Shown: positions 1 through 8,654 of the stretch, piece after piece
Layout: each line of letters starts with the position of its first letter
How positions within the stretch are numbered: position 1 is the first letter of the stretch
Source: Gammaproteobacteria bacterium
GTDB taxonomy: Bacteria; Pseudomonadota; Gammaproteobacteria; GCA-001735895
Direction of reading: 5' to 3'
Assembly: GCA_029862005.1 (NCBI GenBank)
Contig: JAOTYD010000019.1
Coordinates: 1 to 64,000 of the forward strand
Length of the DNA: 64,000 bases
Made by a program: the position numbers and the translations under genes
The notes under the pieces: model-generated
The model's input: only the letters and a program-made list of their open reading frames with translations
Told to the model about the DNA's origin: nothing
Databases searched by the model: none

Positions 1-241
1 AGCGATCCCACATTTCGGACTTTTCTGTCGCCGTGTACCATCTTCGTTTTCTTCGTGACATTTACAACACCTCACCTTTGCTTCTAAAGATAAAGTGTTG
101 CGCCGATCAGTTGAGGTCACCGTCGTTAGCAGACTCTGGCGAATATATTTTGAGCGTCCGTTATTGGATTAATAACAGGTCAATTCACTATCCGTTTTCG
201 AGTGACGACCAGAGCCTTTTCCAGGTAAGGGTTTAAAGTTA

Positions 242-871
242 TTAGAACCCGAACGGATCATCAGACAGCAGAATGCCGACATAGGGTGCGTAGGTTAAAA
301 CAGCGCCTTGCCGAGGACCCATATCATCGAATTCCTTAGCCAATTGACCAAAACACAACTCATTTTCGGGCTCCGCTTTTAGCGCTTCCAGGGCAGTAAG
401 CAATGATTTGATCTCTTCGGCATCCAGGTGCTGCCCCAACATCTGGATTGCAATGTCGATATCCGCGACCCTAACCGGTTTTACTTTTGTTTCAATCCGA
501 ACCTGCTCCGACTCATCAAATTCCGGCGGCTCTTCAAAGACATTCGCAGCAAGTCCTTCAGGGAGAGAGCCGGCCTTGAGCCCGGCAAACGCGTTGTATT
601 CCTGTCGTGCTCGCTGTTTGAGTTCTTCGACAAAGGCGTTAAATTCTTGCGAATTAGGTTTATCGATCAACAGCGACAGCAACGGACCGCATTTAACGCG
701 GCTGTGAAACTCGAGGAACGGCTCGTTCACTGCGGGCTCGGGATTGAGTATTGACAGGTCTATGGACAATTTTTCTTCTTTGAGCGGGGTTTTAATTCGA
801 AAATTAACCACGTCATCTACAATTTCGAATTCTCTGGTGCCCTTTAACAGCTGCTTTTGAACGAGTTTCAT
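242..871 (-). CDS. Conserved hypothetical protein
   Basis: I do not recognise this protein of about 209 residues. It is acidic and soluble, has no signal peptide or membrane segment, and carries an Asp/Glu/Leu-rich middle part. I chose the ATG at 871; an in-frame GTG two codons upstream (877) is the alternative, and neither has a clear Shine-Dalgarno sequence. It lies alone on the minus strand, convergent with whatever precedes the window. The 240 bases before its stop codon contain no convincing gene. Length and codon use look like those of a genuine bacterial gene, but nothing in the sequence indicates a function. Confidence 0.6.
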   Translation of the reverse strand: MKLVQKQLLKGTREFEIVDDVVNFRIKTPLKEEKLSIDLSILNPEPAVNEPFLEFHSRVKCGPLLSLLIDKPNSQEFNAFVEELKQRARQEYNAFAGLKAGSLPEGLAANVFEEPPEFDESEQVRIETKVKPVRVADIDIAIQMLGQHLDAEEIKSLLTALEALKAEPENELCFGQLAKEFDDMGPRQGAVLTYAPYVGILLSDDPFGF

Positions 872-1123
872 GGTCACTACTGTATCTGATTGAAATTATT
901 ACTATTTCTGGGAATTATGACGGTTTGAAATATAATGTACAACTCGCATAACCCATACAAAACAGTGTTCAACGTATAAAAAGGAGTAATGGGCCTTCTT
1001 ACCCGTTATTGGTATAATTATCGTTCTCAAGTTTTATTGGCGCCGAATGGTTTGGAGCGACAAACTCCAGTATCGAGTGTCCCGGATGAATGTCAGCAGT
1101 TAGTTGATGAGTAAAGGTGATTT

Positions 1124-1285
1124 ATGAGCGAACAAAAGAAAACCCGACCCAAGGTTCCCGAGGGTAAAGCACGCTATGTCGTAACCCGCCAGATGGAAGC
1201 CAACGAAAAGGGCTTTGTCGGTTATGAAACCATCTGGGAACCCTTTCAAAAGGAAGTTAAATACGAGACGCCTAAACGTCCCTGA
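1124..1285 (+). CDS. Small basic protein of 53 residues, unknown function
   Basis: This is a short ORF starting MSEQKKTRPK and ending in TPKRP. The start ATG follows AAAGGTGA, a good ribosome binding site about 4 bases upstream, and a strong rho-independent terminator begins about 60 bases after the stop. This combination makes it a probable independent small gene. The protein is basic with central motifs GFVGYETIWEPF and no membrane segment. It stands in a gap between two minus-strand genes. I do not recognise the family. Whether it is translated is inferred from RBS and terminator only. Confidence 0.6.
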   Translation: MSEQKKTRPKVPEGKARYVVTRQMEANEKGFVGYETIWEPFQKEVKYETPKRP

Positions 1286-1347
1286 CCCAGTTCGGTCGCG
1301 CTAATCCGAAAGTTCGAGCGCGATCCGATTCAAATAAACTTAACGCG

Positions 1348-1383
1348 AAAACCGGCGAGGACTAGAATCCTCGCCGGTTTTTT
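1348..1383 (+). terminator. Rho-independent terminator of the 53-aa gene
   Basis: A perfect 14-bp stem (AAAACCGGCGAGGA with its complement, 6-base loop) is followed by a T run. It sits downstream of the small plus-strand gene ending at 1285 and also downstream of the minus-strand HIT gene, so it could act in both directions. Confidence 0.9.
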
Positions 1384-1446
1384 GTTCAAAATCTGCCACA
1401 GTGGGCATCTCGGCGTCCGCAGTAGAAGATCGGTGAGGTAAGCGGG

Positions 1447-1863
1447 TTAGTCCGGTTTGAATGTGTAGAGTTTATTGTGGGGAATGACACCGCGTACCCC
1501 GCCTTTCGGGTTTTCCACGTCCCCCTTGTAACGTGGGATAACATGGATATGCAGGTGTGGAATCGACTGCCCGGCCCAAAGGCCTATGTTAATGCCGATA
1601 TTGTAACCGTCCGGGTTAAACTGTTCGTCGGCTATTTTCTTTCCTTCTGCAACGAGCCGCCACAGTTCTTCGCGCTCCTCATCGTTGATATCGAAGTAAT
1701 CGGCAAAATGCCGATATGGGATGACGAGAAAATGCCCCTCGCTGGTCGGATGCCGGTCCCAGGCCGCATAACCGTATTTCCCCTCGATTATAATGCGACG
1801 TCCGGGTTTGGATAGACAGAAGCGACACTTTTCGTCTTCGGCGAGCGCGGTTTGTTCAATCAT
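1447..1863 (-). CDS. HIT family protein (histidine triad hydrolase)
   Basis: A 138-residue HIT-domain protein, the usual size for bacterial Hint/HIT nucleotide hydrolases, which cleave phosphoramidates or dinucleoside polyphosphates. The signature histidine triad HLHIHVI is visible near residues 100-106, preceded by GxNxG-like NIGINIG and GQSIPH. An N-terminal CRFC pair recalls the zinc site of the Hit branch that begins C-x2-C. The ATG at 1863 is the only sensible start. It is the last gene of a three-gene minus-strand set (unknown protein, SlyD-like isomerase, HIT), with 35 bases between it and the slyD-like stop. The natural substrate cannot be deduced. Confidence 0.9.
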   Translation of the reverse strand: MIEQTALAEDEKCRFCLSKPGRRIIIEGKYGYAAWDRHPTSEGHFLVIPYRHFADYFDINDEEREELWRLVAEGKKIADEQFNPDGYNIGINIGLWAGQSIPHLHIHVIPRYKGDVENPKGGVRGVIPHNKLYTFKPD

Positions 1864-1898
1864 GACTCTGTTGATATCGGATTGACTAATGGGATTGG

Positions 1899-2414
1899 TT
1901 AATTAATGGGCACCTGGGTGACGCCTTCGAGATCGGGGCTTTCTTCTACCTTGCCGCCATGCTCGATTTCTTCTTCGGTCGCATCACGAACCAGCAGTAT
2001 CTCCAGGCGGAAGATAACTTCACGCCCACACAGTGGGTTGTTGCCATCGATGGTCACCGACCTTCTGTCGACACGGGTAACCAGAAAAGTCTTGGTCTGT
2101 CCATGGTTGTTCTCCATCAGTATCGACATTCCGACTTCGCGGTATTCTTCGGGAACGTCTTGAATCCGTTCGGTAATCACCAGGGATTCGTCACGCGGTC
2201 CATACAGCTGGTTGCAGTCGATGGGGACCTCGATCACTTCACCGGTCTTTTTGCCCTCGAGCTCCGCCATGACCGCCGGTGCCAGTATCTCGTTGGTGCC
2301 GTGCACATATCCCAGCGGGTATTCCACCTGTGTCAGCACGCCGCCGGATTTCTGGTCGATGACCTTGTAGGTCAGTTCAACATACTTGCCATCTGCAATC
2401 GTTTCATCACTCAT
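1899..2414 (-). CDS. SlyD-like FKBP-type peptidyl-prolyl cis-trans isomerase
   Basis: A cytoplasmic prolyl isomerase/chaperone of the SlyD type, 171 residues from the chosen start. The C-terminal half shows the SlyD hallmark DGNNPLCGREVIF followed by VRDATEEEIEHGG. The long N-terminal part (YVELTYKVIDQKSGGVL) matches the FKBP strand that receives the IF insert. The histidine-rich metal tail of E. coli SlyD is absent, so a nickel role is not supported. I start it at ATG 2414 because AAGGTGA lies 6 bases upstream. A TTG at 2429 overlapping the preceding stop is possible. Transcribed with the 116-aa unknown protein upstream. Confidence 0.88.
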   Translation of the reverse strand: MSDETIADGKYVELTYKVIDQKSGGVLTQVEYPLGYVHGTNEILAPAVMAELEGKKTGEVIEVPIDCNQLYGPRDESLVITERIQDVPEEYREVGMSILMENNHGQTKTFLVTRVDRRSVTIDGNNPLCGREVIFRLEILLVRDATEEEIEHGGKVEESPDLEGVTQVPIN

Positions 2415-2425
2415 ATCCGTCACCT

Positions 2426-2776
2426 TCAAAAAATTGAAGCCGCAAAAATTTTAACTTCACCTCTCTCGAAACCGATGACCATGCGCCCCAGCCATTCACC
2501 TTCTTTTTTGTTACTGCGTACCCTGAACAGGCAAGTTACGTGCTCCCCGCGACGGATGAAACCAAGAAAATCGTATTCAGGCGAAAGGTTTCGGGTCAAT
2601 TCGCTTTTGGCAAATTGTTTACCGAGTTCGACCTCATTGAGACCAAGCAACAGGTCATAGGAAAAATTCCGGATGAATTTTCCGTACTGTCCTTTATTGG
2701 AATACAGGATCAGATCGTCCCAAAATGGAAAAGCGATTTCCTGAAGCTCTTCATCTGTTTTATCGATAATATTCAT
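2426..2776 (-). CDS. Hypothetical protein in the slyD-HIT operon
   Basis: A 116-residue soluble protein starting MNIIDKTDEE. The ATG at 2776 is preferred; a TTG six codons upstream (2794) would lengthen it. Visible features are an aromatic central section (YDLLLGLNEVELG) and a C-terminal beta-rich part (GEWLGRMVIGFERGEVKIF). I do not recognise a family. Its stop lies 11 bases before the SlyD-like start, which suggests co-translation with the isomerase. Confidence 0.6.
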   Translation of the reverse strand: MNIIDKTDEELQEIAFPFWDDLILYSNKGQYGKFIRNFSYDLLLGLNEVELGKQFAKSELTRNLSPEYDFLGFIRRGEHVTCLFRVRSNKKEGEWLGRMVIGFERGEVKIFAASIF

Positions 2777-2863
2777 ACAAACTCTCAACAACAATCAACC
2801 GTCAGTTGCCGATATCCCCGTCTTTCGGGGACAGGGATTTTATTAGACAGCAATGCTGCAAAT

Positions 2864-2897
2864 AAAAAAAGATCAACAGTCATGTTGATCTTTTTTT
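2864..2897 (-). terminator. Bidirectional terminator downstream of aprA
   Basis: The hairpin GATCAAC/GTTGATC with a 6-base loop is flanked by seven A on one side and seven T on the other, so it can terminate on both strands. On the minus strand it lies about 110 bases past the aprA stop and would end the aprMBA transcript before the slyD-HIT genes. Confidence 0.85.
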
Positions 2898-3006
2898 CGC
2901 TCGGGGAGGCGTCGATGACACCTCCCCGGGTGACTTAGCGCGAATATTGCTTGAGGCCCAGCCTGGCGTTCAGCCGCCACCGTCCTGGCGCCATCACTCG
3001 GGATGC

Positions 3007-4920
3007 TTATGCAACCTCCGCGCTGGAGGATTGCTCGTCCTCCGCGTTAGCGGGTTGCTCGTCATCGCCCACGATGTGGTAGCAAGGTGCCTTTTCCATG
3101 GTGTATTCACCAGTCTTTGGATCACGGCGCGAAACTGTCAGTACATGCCAGTTCTCATCATCCAGTTTCATCGCATCACCCCGGTAGTAGTATCCCGGCC
3201 AGCGGGTTTCCTTGCGAAACAGCGTGTGTTGTACGACGGACTCGGAAGCAAGCGTCCGATGCTTCAGTTCCCATGCGCGCAACAGTTCGTGGATGTTCTC
3301 GGCAGCAACCTTCTCAAGATCCTCTTCCAGCAGCTTCAGCTTCTTCAGACCGATACTCAAAAGCTTGTCGTTGGTCATGTAGTTAACTGTCGAACCTCCG
3401 GCGTACTCATCCATCAACTTCTGCAAGCGATCCAGACCCTGGCGTGGGTTGATGTAATTAGGATTAACGCTACCCGCAGTGATCTCGTTGCGGTAAACCT
3501 TGTAGTGCTCCATCGGCTTGAAGATCTCGGTCTTGCGACGATCGATTTGCTCCTCTGAAACGCGTATGCCCTCGGCTTTGCCGTCGTCAATGTATTTACA
3601 GGCGGCCTTGGCGGCCAGGCGACCTTCGGTAAACGAACCGGAAGAGAATGCATGCGGCGTACCGCCGACAGCGTCACCGGCGCCGAAAAGACCTTCGACG
3701 GTGGTCATACGGTTGTAGCCCCAGAAGTACTCGGGAGGAGACACGTCTTCAGGGCCGGAACACCAGGCACCACTGCCGGTCGCGTGTGAACCCATGACGT
3801 AGGGTTCTGAGGTTGTCAGCTCCGGGTTCTCGTACTTCGGATTGACATCGGTTGCCGCCCACAATACGGCCTGTCCAATGGTCATGCCCAGGAAATTGTG
3901 CCAGCCGATCTCTTCCAGATGCGGATCCTGGAAGGCTTCCATCGTAACCATGTGGATCGGACCGCGACCGGCATTCACCTCCGAGATAAGTGCGTGGTTA
4001 CGCAGGCAGGTCGGGATGGGGCGATGGGTGGCGTGCGATAATTCCGGATCCAGGTATTCCTTGCCCACCATTTTCTGCAGGTCAGGGAACCATTTTGACT
4101 CGTACTCTTCACCATTGCAGTTCTGGGTGTAAGTCTTCAGGTGCAGGAAGTAGGCACCGACCGGACCGTAACCGTCTTTGAATCGGGCCAGCACGATACG
4201 GTTTTCCATCTGGGTCATTTTCGCGCCGGCCTCGATCATCAAACCATAGGCCGAGCCCGATGACCACGGCGCATACCAGACACGACCCGCACCTTCACCA
4301 ACCGAGTTTGGCCTGAAGATGTTCGATGCCCCGCCGGCAGCAACGATAACGGCCTTGGATTTGAATACGTGGTAGTCACCGGTCCGTACGTTGAAACCGA
4401 CGGCACCGGCGACGCGGTTTTCCTTGGCATCGTCCATCAGCAGATGGGTGACACAGATACGGTTGAACACCTTGTCAGCCGACTTCTTTGCGGCTTCAGC
4501 CACGATCGGCTTGTAGGACTCACCGTGAATCATGATCTGCCAACGCCCCTCGCGCTGATAGGTACCGGTCTTGGGATCACGCATGATCGGTAAACCCCAT
4601 TCCTCGAACTGGTGTACCGTCGAATCGACGTGACGCGCCATGTCAAACAACAGGTCTTCGCGAACCATACCCATCAGGTCGATACGCGCGTAGCGGACGT
4701 GATCTTCAGGATTGTTTTCACCGAAACGGGTTCCCATGTAGCAGTTGATCGCGTACAGACCCTGTGCCACAGCGCCGGAACGGTCGATGTTGGCTTTTTC
4801 AGCGATCACGATCTTCTTGTCCTTACCCCAGTAGCGCGCTTCGAAAGCAGCACCGGTACCGCCGAGGCCAGCACCTGCGACCAGGATATCGATATTGTCT
4901 TCTAAGATAGTCTTAGGCAT
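3007..4920 (-). CDS. aprA: Adenylylsulfate (APS) reductase alpha subunit AprA
   Basis: FAD-containing catalytic subunit of dissimilatory APS reductase, interconverting sulfite plus AMP with APS. The 637-residue length is normal for AprA. The N-terminus carries the FAD-binding dinucleotide fold (LVAGAGLGGTGAAFEARYWG), followed by AprA-typical stretches such as RSGAVAQGLYAINCYMG, with further conserved segments around GSHATGSGAWCSGPED and FGAGDAVGGTPHAFSSGSF. The start ATG overlaps the aprB stop by one base (TGATG), indicating translational coupling. The companion AprM rather than only Qmo or Hdr components indicates the oxidative direction used by sulfur oxidisers. That direction is inference from family knowledge. 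Confidence 0.97.
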   Translation of the reverse strand: MPKTILEDNIDILVAGAGLGGTGAAFEARYWGKDKKIVIAEKANIDRSGAVAQGLYAINCYMGTRFGENNPEDHVRYARIDLMGMVREDLLFDMARHVDSTVHQFEEWGLPIMRDPKTGTYQREGRWQIMIHGESYKPIVAEAAKKSADKVFNRICVTHLLMDDAKENRVAGAVGFNVRTGDYHVFKSKAVIVAAGGASNIFRPNSVGEGAGRVWYAPWSSGSAYGLMIEAGAKMTQMENRIVLARFKDGYGPVGAYFLHLKTYTQNCNGEEYESKWFPDLQKMVGKEYLDPELSHATHRPIPTCLRNHALISEVNAGRGPIHMVTMEAFQDPHLEEIGWHNFLGMTIGQAVLWAATDVNPKYENPELTTSEPYVMGSHATGSGAWCSGPEDVSPPEYFWGYNRMTTVEGLFGAGDAVGGTPHAFSSGSFTEGRLAAKAACKYIDDGKAEGIRVSEEQIDRRKTEIFKPMEHYKVYRNEITAGSVNPNYINPRQGLDRLQKLMDEYAGGSTVNYMTNDKLLSIGLKKLKLLEEDLEKVAAENIHELLRAWELKHRTLASESVVQHTLFRKETRWPGYYYRGDAMKLDDENWHVLTVSRRDPKTGEYTMEKAPCYHIVGDDEQPANAEDEQSSSAEVA

Positions 4921-5402
4921 CAGTAGTAAACCCCAGCTTTCATCGTGAGCCCGTTAGACTCCAAAGTATGAATATCACCGTCATCCATGCGGATATACTT
5001 CGGCTCGCTATACAACAATTGACTGTCACGCATTTCCGGGGAGGGTTCAGGCACATCAGACAGTTGAGGGATGTGCTTGCCCCAGGGTTTGGTCGTGATC
5101 GGCGCCAGCAGATTCATGTCGGTTTCACCGTTGCGGGATTTGATCCGCCACGCAATGACACCCTTTTCCTCATCACGGATTACTCGTACCGAGTGGCCCA
5201 GCGGGGCGAAATCCGCGTAGCCGCGAACGTCAATCGCATTGTGCGGGCAGGCCTTGACGCAGGAGTAACACTCCCAGCACATGTTTGGCTCGATGTTGTA
5301 TGCGCGGCGCAGGGTCGGGTCGATGTGCATGATGTCCGAAGGGCAGATATCAACGCATTGTCCACAACCATCGCAGCGAGTCATATATACAAATGTAGGC
5401 AT
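4920..5402 (-). CDS. aprB: Adenylylsulfate reductase beta subunit AprB (ferredoxin-like)
   Basis: Iron-sulfur subunit of APS reductase, 160 residues, passing electrons between AprA and the membrane partner. Two [4Fe-4S] cysteine sets are visible: CDGCGQCVDICP near residues 9-20 and CWECYSCVKACP near 42-53. The C-terminal tail (KAGVYY) is of the kind that wraps around AprA. A good Shine-Dalgarno (GAGGAA) lies 6 bases before the ATG. The stop overlaps the aprA start. The gene is 38 bases downstream of aprM in one operon. Confidence 0.97.
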   Translation of the reverse strand: MPTFVYMTRCDGCGQCVDICPSDIMHIDPTLRRAYNIEPNMCWECYSCVKACPHNAIDVRGYADFAPLGHSVRVIRDEEKGVIAWRIKSRNGETDMNLLAPITTKPWGKHIPQLSDVPEPSPEMRDSQLLYSEPKYIRMDDGDIHTLESNGLTMKAGVYY

Positions 5403-5440
5403 AATATTCCTCTTCCTAAATCAATCAGTTAATCACGGTT

Positions 5441-6286
5441 TTAATAATGGTTTGGAGATTCACGCTTGATTCCAAGCCCCATGTAGGGTGGTTTTTCACC
5501 CATGTATGTCGGGATATCTGGATACCTGGTCTGTAAATCAGCATCCGTCAGTTCACCCAGTTCGGGCAGATTCTCTCGTGAACCATCTGCCATGATGATT
5601 TTTTTCTGGTAAGCGGCCGCCGGCTTGAAGAACATGTGGGCAAATTTTGACCACAGCACGGTGCAAAACAGCATCGTACTGGACAGGATGAACAGGCAGA
5701 AGAACAGCGTGCCCCAGAAGACATACGCCTGCCCGAATGACCACAGCAACGCGAAAGTAGTGGTCGCCAGCAGCGACAGGATAAACAGGTCGGCGGGCAC
5801 CAGTCGATACCAGGGATTGCCTTCCGAATTTAAATCGACACGGATGAAGAACCAGAACCAGTAACCACCGACACAGACCATCAGGGCGCCGATATGCCAC
5901 AGGACCACGAGCATCCCGGGAGCGGCTTCGGCAGGCGTCGGGTAAGCGAATATTAGCGTCGCCGTGGTGACAACGAAAATGATAAAACCGTACATCGTCA
6001 ACAGGTGCGACATGCGGCGATGCGGATTGCAAAACTCGGATGAAGTCAGTACCTCGTTGGTCAGGGTGGAAATAGCCAATGAGGCCTTTTCACCACCCGT
6101 AACGGTACGTGTCGCAGATTGCTGGGCTTTTTGAGCGTTTTCAAAGAAGTATTGGGCGCTCTTTTTGTGAATGACGTCGATGATGACACCGACAACCACC
6201 GCCAGGAACATGGCAACGACATAAATCTGCATGACGGCAGGTGTCAGGAAACCTAACAAATCGTAAAAAGGGCTGGTATCGAACAT
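5441..6286 (-). CDS. aprM: APS reductase membrane anchor AprM
   Basis: A 281-residue membrane protein with about five hydrophobic segments, starting near residue 15 (FLTPAVMQIYVVAMFLAVVV). The segments around residues 90-140 contain histidines of the b-type-cytochrome or quinone-site kind (NPHRRMSHLLTMYG, VLWHIGALM). AprM is known from sulfur-oxidising proteobacteria, where it precedes aprBA and is thought to link AprBA to the quinone pool in place of QmoABC. The strong SD CGGAG is placed 5 bases before the ATG. First gene of the aprM-aprB-aprA operon. The electron-transfer partner is inferred, not shown. Confidence 0.88.
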   Translation of the reverse strand: MFDTSPFYDLLGFLTPAVMQIYVVAMFLAVVVGVIIDVIHKKSAQYFFENAQKAQQSATRTVTGGEKASLAISTLTNEVLTSSEFCNPHRRMSHLLTMYGFIIFVVTTATLIFAYPTPAEAAPGMLVVLWHIGALMVCVGGYWFWFFIRVDLNSEGNPWYRLVPADLFILSLLATTTFALLWSFGQAYVFWGTLFFCLFILSSTMLFCTVLWSKFAHMFFKPAAAYQKKIIMADGSRENLPELGELTDADLQTRYPDIPTYMGEKPPYMGLGIKRESPNHY

Positions 6287-6322
6287 GGGAACTCCGGTAT
6301 CTATGACTTCAGCAGGTCTATG

Positions 6323-6339
6323 CTAATGATGCGCATTAG
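6323..6339. promoter_or_regulatory. Inverted repeat close to the aprM start
   Basis: CTAATG and CATTAG separated by 5 bases lie 37-53 bases upstream of the aprM start codon, where a repressor operator or leader structure would sit. The regulator is unknown. Confidence 0.35.
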
Positions 6340-6402
6340 AATAACAAATCAAGTTTCTTTGTTGGGTGATTAGTCAAATTAATCAATGCAAAAAATTGTT
6401 TA

Positions 6403-6416
6403 TTGATATTTATCAC
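6403..6416. promoter_or_regulatory. FNR/ANR-like box upstream of aprMBA
   Basis: TTGATATTTATCAC matches the FNR consensus TTGAT-N4-ATCAA at nine of ten fixed positions. It lies about 117 bases upstream of the aprM start codon in an AT-rich intergenic region. Oxygen-responsive control of APS reductase would make sense in a low-oxygen sulfur oxidiser, but no FNR gene is in the window. Confidence 0.45.
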
Positions 6417-6793
6417 TGAATCAATACCTGGGCAGGTAAAAATAATCGCCTAAATACCCGACAAATACCCCAGGAACTCGTAAAAGTTTACAAAATGGTA
6501 GGGTCCAAGTCGTTGATTTGTAACGATTGTGCAACTAACTGTAATCAATAGATCCGGGATTCGAGCGGACGCATGCCAGCTCCATTTTCATTTGTTCAAA
6601 TTAATAAAATGAAAATAAATCGGGGATCCAGTTCCAGGAGCATCAGTTCGATAAATCGTATCGCCCTGTTTTTTTACGATTCATCTGTTGAACACCAGCG
6701 GTATTGTTGAATCTATCGCCATCGTTTGGCGTGGGCATAAAGTCAGGTTAACCGCATGGCTTATCCAGCCAGGCAAGTGCAACACATAGCTTG

Positions 6794-7396
6794 TTACTGC
6801 AGCTGCCCACTCCCTGCGAGTTCGATCCCCAATGCGCGCAGCTGATTTTCGATCATCGGGTCGCGGGTGTTGAGCCAGCGTTGGTAAAGGGTCAGCACCT
6901 CCTCGGTGGTCAGGCGCTGCCCGCGGGAGCAGGCGTTGGCCACCATCTCCAGCATGCGGGTGAAGGTGTTGGCCAATTCGGCGAAGATGTGCCGGTTCTC
7001 CCTGGCATTGTCGGCCAGATAGTCGTAGGCGCTGCCACCCATGCCGATAAAGTAGTCCTGAAGAATACCATGGCGGGTAAAGCGTTCCGGAAACAAGGCG
7101 CCGAGAAATAGTGCCATGTCTCCCAGTTGCTGCAGCATCAGGCAGCGCTCGCGGGAGTTGTCAGCTTCGATGGCATCGCTGTAGAGCAGTGCCAGGGGTC
7201 GCAGCGTCATTTGCCCATCCTGGTAGGCAAACAATTGCTCACTTCGACCGAGGCGTTCCAGCAGGCTGCCCAGGTACCAGCAGGTATCCTCGTGGGGTGG
7301 CGGGCGAAAGCGCCTGGCATAGCGTGTCAGGCGCTTGCTGAAATAACTCGAAAGCGATGTTTCCGTGATGGGTATTTGCGTCGGATCATGGCGCAT
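6794..7396 (-). CDS. Conserved hypothetical protein, alpha-helical
   Basis: A soluble, helix-rich protein of 200 residues beginning MRHDPTQIP. ATG 7396 is chosen because CGGGAG precedes it by about 6 bases; an ATG six codons upstream is possible. Features include YFSKRLTRYARRFRPPPHEDT near the N-terminus, GDMALFLGALFPERF and YFIGMGGSAYDYLA. Proteins of this type occur in gammaproteobacteria without assigned function as far as I can recall, and no catalytic motif is obvious. It stands alone between the apr upstream region and terC. Confidence 0.6.
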   Translation of the reverse strand: MRHDPTQIPITETSLSSYFSKRLTRYARRFRPPPHEDTCWYLGSLLERLGRSEQLFAYQDGQMTLRPLALLYSDAIEADNSRERCLMLQQLGDMALFLGALFPERFTRHGILQDYFIGMGGSAYDYLADNARENRHIFAELANTFTRMLEMVANACSRGQRLTTEEVLTLYQRWLNTRDPMIENQLRALGIELAGSGQLQ

Positions 7397-7622
7397 GGTT
7401 ATCTCCCGGCTCATACCATTAGTCTAAATAATAGACCAAAGTCATTCCTGTCGCTTCTTTGAAAGGCGTTTAATCGGAGTGTTTTTTGAAAATTTCCCTT
7501 TTAAGTAATTGATTTATAAGAAATAGGCGTTTAACACATGATTCGCACTGGCGAACAGTACCTGGATTCAATTCGGGACGGGAGCATCGTCATTTTCCGG
7601 TTTGCTGCACCCCTGTGGCAAT

Positions 7623-8369
7623 TTATGATTCGTTATACTGCTTATGCAACTTCACCGGCACCGCGGTTTTCTTGCGCATGCGAATGTTGAGCATTTCCAC
7701 CCCGACCGAGAAGGCCATCGCGAAGTAGATATACCCCTTCGGTACATGTACATCAAAACCTTCGACGATCAGTGTGACACCAACCAGTATCAGGAATGAC
7801 AGCGCGAGTATCTTGATTGTGGGATGCCGGTCGACGAAATCACCGATGGGTTTGGCCGCCATCAACATAATGACCACGGCAATAATAATGGCGATCGCCA
7901 TGATAGATACATAGTCAACCAGTCCGACCGCGGTGATTACCGAGTCGAGTGAGAAAACGATGTCGAGGATGGCAATCTGAACCAGCACGCCGGCAAGTCC
8001 GGCCGCTATCGGCACACTGGTTTCTTCCTCGACACCCTCCATGCTCTGGTGAATTTCCTGGGTGGATTTATAGAGTAGAAACAAGCCACCGAGGATCAGT
8101 ATCGTATCCCTGCCGGATATCTCCTGTGCGAAGATCGTGAACCAGGGGTCCTTCAGGCCCATGACCCAGGCGATGGAAAATAACAGGGCCAGGCGGGTTA
8201 ACATGGCCAGCGCAAGACCAACCCGGCGACCGAATTCGCGCTGATGATCCGGCAGGCGTGACACCAGGATGGATATAAATATGATGTTGTCGATGCCGAG
8301 CACGATCTCCAGTGCTGTCAAGGTGGCCAGCGCGATCCATGCTTCAGGGCTGCTTATCCACTCGAACAT
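7623..8369 (-). CDS. TerC family integral membrane protein
   Basis: Seven-to-eight-segment membrane protein of 248 residues belonging to the TerC/YgaP-YoaE family, whose members are linked to tellurite resistance or manganese export (MeeF/MeeY in Bacillus). The conserved acidic motifs EIVLGIDNIIFISI near residues 21-34 and DIVFSLDSVITAVG near 135-148 are present; these Asp residues are thought to coordinate metal. A strong SD (AAGGAG) lies 6 bases before the ATG. It is a single gene with its own upstream region. Metal specificity cannot be read from the sequence. Confidence 0.9.
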   Translation of the reverse strand: MFEWISSPEAWIALATLTALEIVLGIDNIIFISILVSRLPDHQREFGRRVGLALAMLTRLALLFSIAWVMGLKDPWFTIFAQEISGRDTILILGGLFLLYKSTQEIHQSMEGVEEETSVPIAAGLAGVLVQIAILDIVFSLDSVITAVGLVDYVSIMAIAIIIAVVIMLMAAKPIGDFVDRHPTIKILALSFLILVGVTLIVEGFDVHVPKGYIYFAMAFSVGVEMLNIRMRKKTAVPVKLHKQYNES

Positions 8370-8595
8370 GCTGCTCTCCTTGTTTTAGTTGCGGCAAAGT
8401 ATACTGAATCCGAACTCGCGATGTATGAGAGTAAGAATGATTGGAATCTATGGGTGCCAGCTAAATAAAGCGAAGATTTTTAAGTTCGAATGATGACAGC
8501 TAATCCAGGCGGATCGTTCTGCAGGCTTTCTTTATGAGAGGGATAAGTATTTAAGAATGATATTCCCGGATTCGGTCAGTAGAAGACCTAACTTG

Positions 8596-8641
8596 AAAAA
8601 GCATGCATCGGCAGCCGATAAAGCTCTAATCGACTGCCGAT
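8596..8641 (-). terminator. Probable terminator of the GYD-domain gene
   Basis: Read on the minus strand, a 13-bp stem with one mismatch (ATCGGCAG/CTGCCGAT core, 9-base loop) is followed after six bases by five T. It begins 14 bases past the stop codon of the GYD gene. The spacing to the T run makes it imperfect. Confidence 0.5.
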
Positions 8642-8654
8642 ACAAATATGAATC

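Larger units (their letters stand above)
6287..6793. other. 507-bp AT-rich intergenic region upstream of aprMBA
   Basis: No gene is visible. The half next to aprM carries several inverted repeats: CTAATG/CATTAG at 6323-6339, TGATTA/TAATCA at 6367-6385 and ATTGAT/ATCAAT at 6402-6425. The last of these contains an FNR-like sequence. The other half (6450-6780) shows nothing I can assign. It holds the promoter of the minus-strand apr operon. Confidence 0.6.

Noticed and set aside
33-236. 67-codon frame at the window start
   Set aside because: No ribosome binding site, no recognisable motif and unusual codon content; probably chance.
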